In this document: one piece after another, positions 58,675 through 64,000 of the stretch
Layout of the letters: each line of letters opens with the position of its first letter
Numbering within the stretch: position 1 is the stretch's first letter
Assembly: GCA_031472005.1 (NCBI GenBank)
Contig: PZJY01000001.1
Span: 1,054,001-1,118,000, forward strand
Reading direction: 5' to 3'
DNA: 64,000 nt
Source of the DNA: Tetracladium setigerum
Lineage: Eukaryota > Ascomycota > Leotiomycetes > Helotiales
Made by a program: the position numbers and the translations under genes
Notes under the pieces: model-generated
What the model was told of the DNA's origin: nothing
Seen by the model: only the letters and a program-made list of their open reading frames with translations
Database searches by the model: none

Positions 58675-61434
58675 TTTATTTTGTGGTCAGGAGCGTTTAA
58701 TTTTTGGGGGGATGGGGAGGAGTTTGACTTGTAGGATGGAGTGAGACGGGCTAGATTTTGGGGGAAGATTAAATCTATATGGGAATAGGGAACTGTCGAG
58801 TATGGGGTTGTAACAGTACCATCGATGACTTTCATCTTTTGATGTTGCGTTTTTTTGTCCCTCTAATTAAATACAAATACTTCACTATTCACGGATATTA
58901 TACTTGCTTCCAATCAGTCAGCCATATTAAGAAGTTGAAGAGAAAAACGGTGCCGGGGCGATTGAGGATGCAGAATATAGTAGTAGCCGTTCTTCCTAAC
59001 CTCACCCTCATCTTCATCTACTCACATTCTTCCGTACTCCTTTCCCCTGCTAATCAACCAGGCGAAATGATGTTTTCCAACTTCCCACCTCCTTTTTTTT
59101 TCTTCTTAAATTTGCTTCGAGAACATGTCTCACCATTCCGGGCCATTTCTCAAACCAAAAACTGAAATCAGATGATCCTGTGAAGTTAAGTTGTGGCGGT
59201 CAGTCCAGGTAGGCAGTTTACCTACCCTACCTACCTAGATCGGACATGGAAATTGCAACAGTATGAATGGGGCGACAGCAATTTGATCACTCTTGACTCT
59301 TGACAGCGGCAGTCAGCCACAACCTTTAAAATCTGTCGGTTTGAAATTAAAAAATCCTTAGGTATGTTACGAATGACTCGGGGATAATTGAGAGAGTAAC
59401 AGGGAAAGGAGAATTAATAAGGGAAATGGAAAAGTGAGGCCTACCTTGGTATGTGTACCTCGGTACCTAGACCGTAGCGTCTTTTGAGGCTTGGAGGAGT
59501 GGAGAGAGATAGGTAGACACCTACCTACCTATAACACTTTGTACGGGCGAAGAAAATGGCAAGAAGGAGATTTAATATTTGGATGAGGGATTTTTTTTCT
59601 TCTCGCAGAGGAAACACACTTGAATCGATGGGTGAGTTTGTTGGAAGGCTTGCTCATACCAAGCACACTTCTCTCACACATCATCACCTCGTATTTGTTT
59701 CTGTACGGAAGCGCAAGCCAGCCAGCCTTACTTCCTTTACCTAGCTAGCCTTGAGTTGAGTGTGAAGGAGGAATTGAAGAAAGCATTTCCGAAAAGTGAA
59801 AGTGCGTACGAATCTATCCGTCCGAATGATTCAGAATTCAAGATCGGAAAGGGCCGAACAGGCGTTCGGTCTAACATGGGAAATGATGATTTGAAATTTG
59901 AAATTATTGCGTTGAGGATAGGTAGGTCAAATGTGTTGATGTTGGGTCAAGAGTTGAGTCATGAGTGGTTGTCGTCAGCTGTGTGACGAGGCTGTATCTT
60001 GTGGATTGGAAATGGAAATTGGAAATTCCTCCTTCTTCCTCCTCTCGATTTGCTCCGTGTTTGTTTGCTCACTTCGGGCAATGGTGATACAAACCCTCCG
60101 AGAATCCTGGGTTTTCTTTGTTCTTCTTTAGTTCCTCCGAATCATTAGAATAATGGGATTGTTGCGAGGCTGTGGCAGTGGTGTGAGGAGAGGAGAGACA
60201 GAGCTGGAGCTGTGGATGATGGCTGAGGGCGTTGGAGGGAGAGCGGAACAGAGGAAGGGCGACGGCGGGAGAAGTGTCGGAAATTAGTGGGAGGGAGGGC
60301 GGAAGCAAGTGGGAGTTTCTGAGGGCGAATAAGCGCCATTATTGGCTCCCAAGTGAATGAATGAATGAATGAATGGAAAAGGGCAGAACTCGGCTTCCTA
60401 AGGGCGGTGAGATGCAACCAGCACAGAAAGTCAACCAAATTCTGCAAATCTGTGATCCGTCCTCCTCCTCCTCCATATCCTGGTGAAAAAGGCGGTGCCT
60501 CTGTTCTGTTCTGTTGTGTCGAGAAGAAGAAGGGCGGACGTTGTTTCGCTAAGAGCAAGGCGACCAGACCAGACCAGCCCAGACAGATCTTTCTATTCGC
60601 TGCTAGCAAACCAACGAACTTCCTCCTCCATCACTTTACTTACTAACCCTACCTTACTACTTTCCTTCCCTCTCTCACCACTCTTTTCCTCTCACCGACA
60701 TCTCTCTTTCGTTCCTCCTCTTCCACGCCAGCACACCAGTGATGTGCCCTTGGTGTTTTCTTTCCTGTTTCCTCCTTTGCGCGTTCTCCTGCTTTCTAGT
60801 TCCTTCCTGCTGCCATCTGCTTCCATCAGCGAAGAAGTGTTTGTTGCGCAGCTGCTCAACTAAAACTCCCCCCGCCCTCACTCAATTCATCCGTTCCTGC
60901 GAACGAACGCATCCACATCCGCATCACACATCATGGGGTGCGAGCTCCACTCTTTTCCACTGACCGAGATCTGCCCCTCCACGAGTGGTCTCGTTACGAC
61001 ATAGGGCAACCAGGCTAGAGAGCCTCCAAACATCCCTCCCCAAACTACTCTGCCTGCTGCAAACGGAGAGCCTTGTCCACCAGATAGATGCTTCTCAATC
61101 GCATATTTATCTGGGCTTCCTCCCACTCCTCGGATCTAAGGTTGGTTACTTACTCTCTTTGCCAGTAACGCGCGCCTCTTCTTCCTCTCCTTTTGCGCGC
61201 CCACTTCCATTTCATCGTATAATTAACGTCTCCTCCTCTTTCGCTTCTTCTCCTTCTTCTTCATGATATATACATATCGTGGCTGTCCCTCCCAGATATC
61301 ATCAGTATCCTCATCCGCAGCAGCATCATGTTTGCATGAGGCATCGAGCTCATTGCAGGCCTCGAGCAACCATACATCCTGAACAATCGTCATCGAATCG
61401 ACCAGCTACTCCCACGCAAACACAAATCACCACC
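58675..61434. other. Long intergenic region, with repeats
   Basis: 2.8 kb with no gene I can support. It contains TACC-type and TACCTAG elements (59216-59240; 59450-59475; 59520-59533), an AATG repeat (60355-60375) and a strongly pyrimidine-rich stretch (60640-60880 and 61140-61270) that probably forms the leader of the gene at 61435. Confidence 0.45.
60355..60375. repeat. (GAAT)n microsatellite
   Basis: Five tandem GAAT copies. Confidence 0.9.
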
Positions 61435-63349
61435 ATGGATTCCTTCTTCGACAACAACTTCCCTCTGCGACCTACCCTTCGCCCCATATCCCTCTTCGTC
61501 CTCGAGCTCCCTCCTCGACTCCAAGTATGCACTATCGTCCCCCCTCAGTAGCATCGCCAACCCCCTTGCCATACCTGCGGACAAGCTGGACGAGGCCGTT
61601 GAACTCTATTCCAAATACGTTATTGCTAAGAGGAAGGAAGAGCTGGACAAACGTTATGCAGCCTCGTCTCGCGGTACCCATCTGCATCCACCCCGGGCTG
61701 GGAATACTGGAGCTCCCTCTACCCACGGCTCGGGCTCGGTTTCTGACTTCGATACCAGGACGGAGAGATCTTCACTCATTGACTTAACATCGACTGGGAA
61801 GCCGACCAAGACCAATGTATATACAGGCAAACCGTCAAGACGTCAAGGAGGCGCCGCTTCACACTTTCTGAAAAGGCAGAGACACACTTGATTCGATTCT
61901 TGCGTTGTTGCCCCGAATGTGCAATAAAGAAGACCAAGGTAAAGTCAATCTATGCTGGCTTCACGGTCCCTGCTAATTTCTTCAAGTGCCCTCTAAGTCA
62001 TCATGACATTGATGCTCTCCAACAAATCATTGACCAAAGACACAACAGTCAGTCTAACAGTCAATCCAAAATACGGACCAATTGGGCTCGTTGACCTCGG
62101 ATTCCTCACAGGAAACGGCCAGATCCATATCATCTAGACATGGGGAGAATTCTGGCGGATTACATACCGACCTCCTGTTCATGGGTGCACAGCTCTCTCC
62201 GTCTGCGGGCACAAGTAGAGCACAGCTTGATATTCAATCGCCTGGCGGAGATCTGCTCTCCGACGTGGCCGTCGGGAATACCTACACCAATATTTATTAC
62301 CGACCTCAGCAGGAGCCAGACCACGGCACAGAGAGATACGCAGATTATGGGGCTGGTGCTATCGTTCTTCTTGGGATCAGGCAAATCGATCTCATCTACT
62401 ACTGTCAGCACCTCTCCGGTTGCCAACAACCTTTTAATGGCGCGGCGGCGCTGCAGGATCATTTCGAATCCGACCACTTCGCCTTTACTCGAATCAGCCC
62501 AGCGGTAAAGCATATCTGCCTCAACTGCAAACAGGAGAATGATTCGAACTACATAAGATGCCAGTGGTGCGCAATGCACAATAACATCCAGACTCAGGTT
62601 CAAGGCATTTCATCCGCACCCACAATATTTTTACGACCCAGCCAGTGGCCCAGCACCTTTGAGCAATCCTCCGACGGACCATTACAATACTGTGTACGCC
62701 ACGTCTGTCAACGATGCCGAGACGGGTCCTTCCCATGGGTCCGGCAATGATTTCGGATCTGATTCATTCGTGGACCAGCCTCCCGACGATTCGTATGGTG
62801 GTGGCCCTAGCTATCAGGCATATGGTTTCAATGGTCAGAATGGGTACGACTACACGACAAGAGGTGGTCATCAGTTCCCAGGTGGTTTCCAAGGCGGCTA
62901 CTACTATAGAGCTCGTCAAATGGCGCTTAAGCATTCCGTCCCGGCTCGGATCTTGTACAGCAATGCTAAGCGACATTCGCAACGACTCAAGCACCTCTTC
63001 CTCGTCGCGTTCCTCTTGACGGTCATGATGCTCTATCTCACGCATGATGAGATTCTGCGCAAAGCTCGCACACGCTTCCGCAGGCTGGGCCTGAGATTCG
63101 GGAGCACCTTCCGACGATCGGCTTCATCGTCCTCTTTCTCTCGTTTGGAGCGTCCTTCCTGGTGAAGCATCGCATCCGACCGAACACCACGCACTCGGTA
63201 TGTTACATCTGATGCGCTGGGATAGAAGCAAGCTAACATGGTGATAGCCTCCGGCTGCTTCTTGTGCTCTCCGTTCACTTGGTCCATACGCAGACCGATA
63301 CCGAGGGCGGTCTCCCCACGCACATGTTGGTTGTAACGAACATTTATGA
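61435..63349 (+). CDS. Zinc-binding protein with two membrane segments, unknown function, five frame breaks
   Basis: Exons 61435-61938, 61987-63197 and 63248-63349; corrected length 605 residues. Pieces in order: MDSFFDNNF; a helix (DKLDEAVELYSKYVIAKRKE); a Cys/His cluster (LIRFLRCCPECAIKKTK, then CPLSHHDIDALQ); a C2H2-like finger (YYCQHLSGCQQPFNGAAALQ, then DHFESDH). After these come a CxxC pair of zinc-ribbon type (HICLNCKQENDSNYIRCQWC), a Gly/Tyr/Asp-rich region, a hydrophobic helix (LFLVAFLLTVMMLYL) and a second one (TIGFIVLFLSFGASFLV). Breaks: extra base near 61461-61463; missing bases near 61841-61851, 62078-62079 and 63087-63089; extra T in 62628-62632. Zinc-site count and membrane helices are visible; the role is unknown. 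Confidence 0.55.
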
Positions 63350-64000
63350 CCAGAGTGATCGTATCTTCCCAGGCTGTCGCGATAATGAATGGTCATGCAT
63401 TACGATTCGTCATGATGTCGATGGGTGAAGAATGATGAATTGATGTGCGCTCACGATCTTTGGATATCCTTTTCATTTGTTTATTCTTGTGCCATTTTCC
63501 TCCAAAATTCACGGGTTGGCGTTGTTCTGGTTTTAATAATACCTAGAGGATTGGCGTTGCATTTAGAGAAGGAACCTTTCATTCCCACATTTCTGTACGA
63601 GTTGTAGATCACGTGTACAGTATGTGGAAGATGGGGAGATGGATGATGATGATGATTTTGTCGGAAGGGAGCGAGGTGGAGGGAAAGATGATGAGAGACA
63701 GTCGAGTAATATTAGTGAAGGACTACAGCGGAGTGTATGTGCCAATCAGAGATTATATCACTTCACCACCAAGTTCCAGGTTTGTTGTAGTTGTTGTGAG
63801 GGTTGATGGTTGACGGCCGTTGACGTTCAACATGTGCAGGAGTGAGGTGAGTCAGAAGTAGTACGTAGCAGGTACTTCCTTACTCTGGACTACTAGCGAC
63901 ACCACCAACGCCCTGCATTGTTCGCTTCCTCTCCTTTTGCTCCCGTTCTACCTTCTTGTTGTGCAGCAGGCAGAGTTCTTATATACCACCAGTTCCACCC
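63350..64000. other. 3' flank, nothing recognised
   Basis: 650 bases to the right edge. Open frames are short and Met/Asp-rich from a GATGATGAT stretch near 63639-63656. A pyrimidine-rich end (from about 63900) could be the leader of a gene beyond the edge. Confidence 0.35.

Overview
The window is nuclear DNA of a filamentous ascomycete (Pezizomycotina). Genes have several short GT..AG introns (about 40-180 nt, often with a CTAAC/CTGAC-like branch site). The content is typical of that group: Zn2Cys6 regulators, a HET-domain protein, a Clr5-ankyrin protein, a GH12 glucanase, a cellulose-synthase-like GT2, a HAM1-like protein and small secreted proteins. A Leotiomycetes (Helotiales-like) origin is my impression from protein style only. 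I saw no rRNA, tRNA, CRISPR or intact transposon.

Layout. 1-1007: 3' part of an AflR-type regulator. 1482-2894: NmrA/isoflavone-reductase-like oxidoreductase. 3283-4046 (-): Ser/Thr-rich unknown. 5232-9582: four co-oriented genes, an ADP-sugar Nudix hydrolase, two small membrane proteins and a YSA1-type ADP-ribose Nudix hydrolase. 10152-13821: Clr5-ankyrin protein. 16109-18519 (-): GT2 glucan-synthase-like enzyme, divergent from the GH12 gene at 20172-21406. 23851-24444 (-): secreted Cys-rich protein with Kex2-like sites. 24445-29646: mostly non-coding. 29647-31285: conserved low-complexity fungal protein. 32957-33911 (-): four-TM protein. 37875-41837: Cid1-type nucleotidyltransferase. 43108-44153: peroxiredoxin-like protein. 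44782-46038 (-): secreted protein. 46735-48144 (-): Zn2Cys6 factor. 49961-52351: HET protein. 53709-55802 (-): Vms1/ANKZF1 homologue. 56380-58674: HAM1-like protein. 61435-63349: zinc-finger protein with two membrane segments.

The strongest unexplained signal is not a new system but a pattern. Eleven of the 21 confidently called genes, several of them conserved, need one or more single-base corrections to keep the family-consistent reading frame. I place 19 events: 17 apparent missing bases and 2 apparent extra bases, almost all at short homopolymers. With these corrections every gene model sums to a whole number of codons. The likeliest cause is indel errors in the assembly; genuine decay is the alternative. 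Lengths given as 'corrected' assume these indels.

The genes form no obvious single pathway. Themes are cell-wall glucan (GT2, GH12), nucleotide-sugar and ADP-ribose clean-up (two Nudix genes), RNA tailing and ribosome quality control (Cid1-type, Vms1), regulation (two Zn2Cys6 factors) and non-self recognition (HET).
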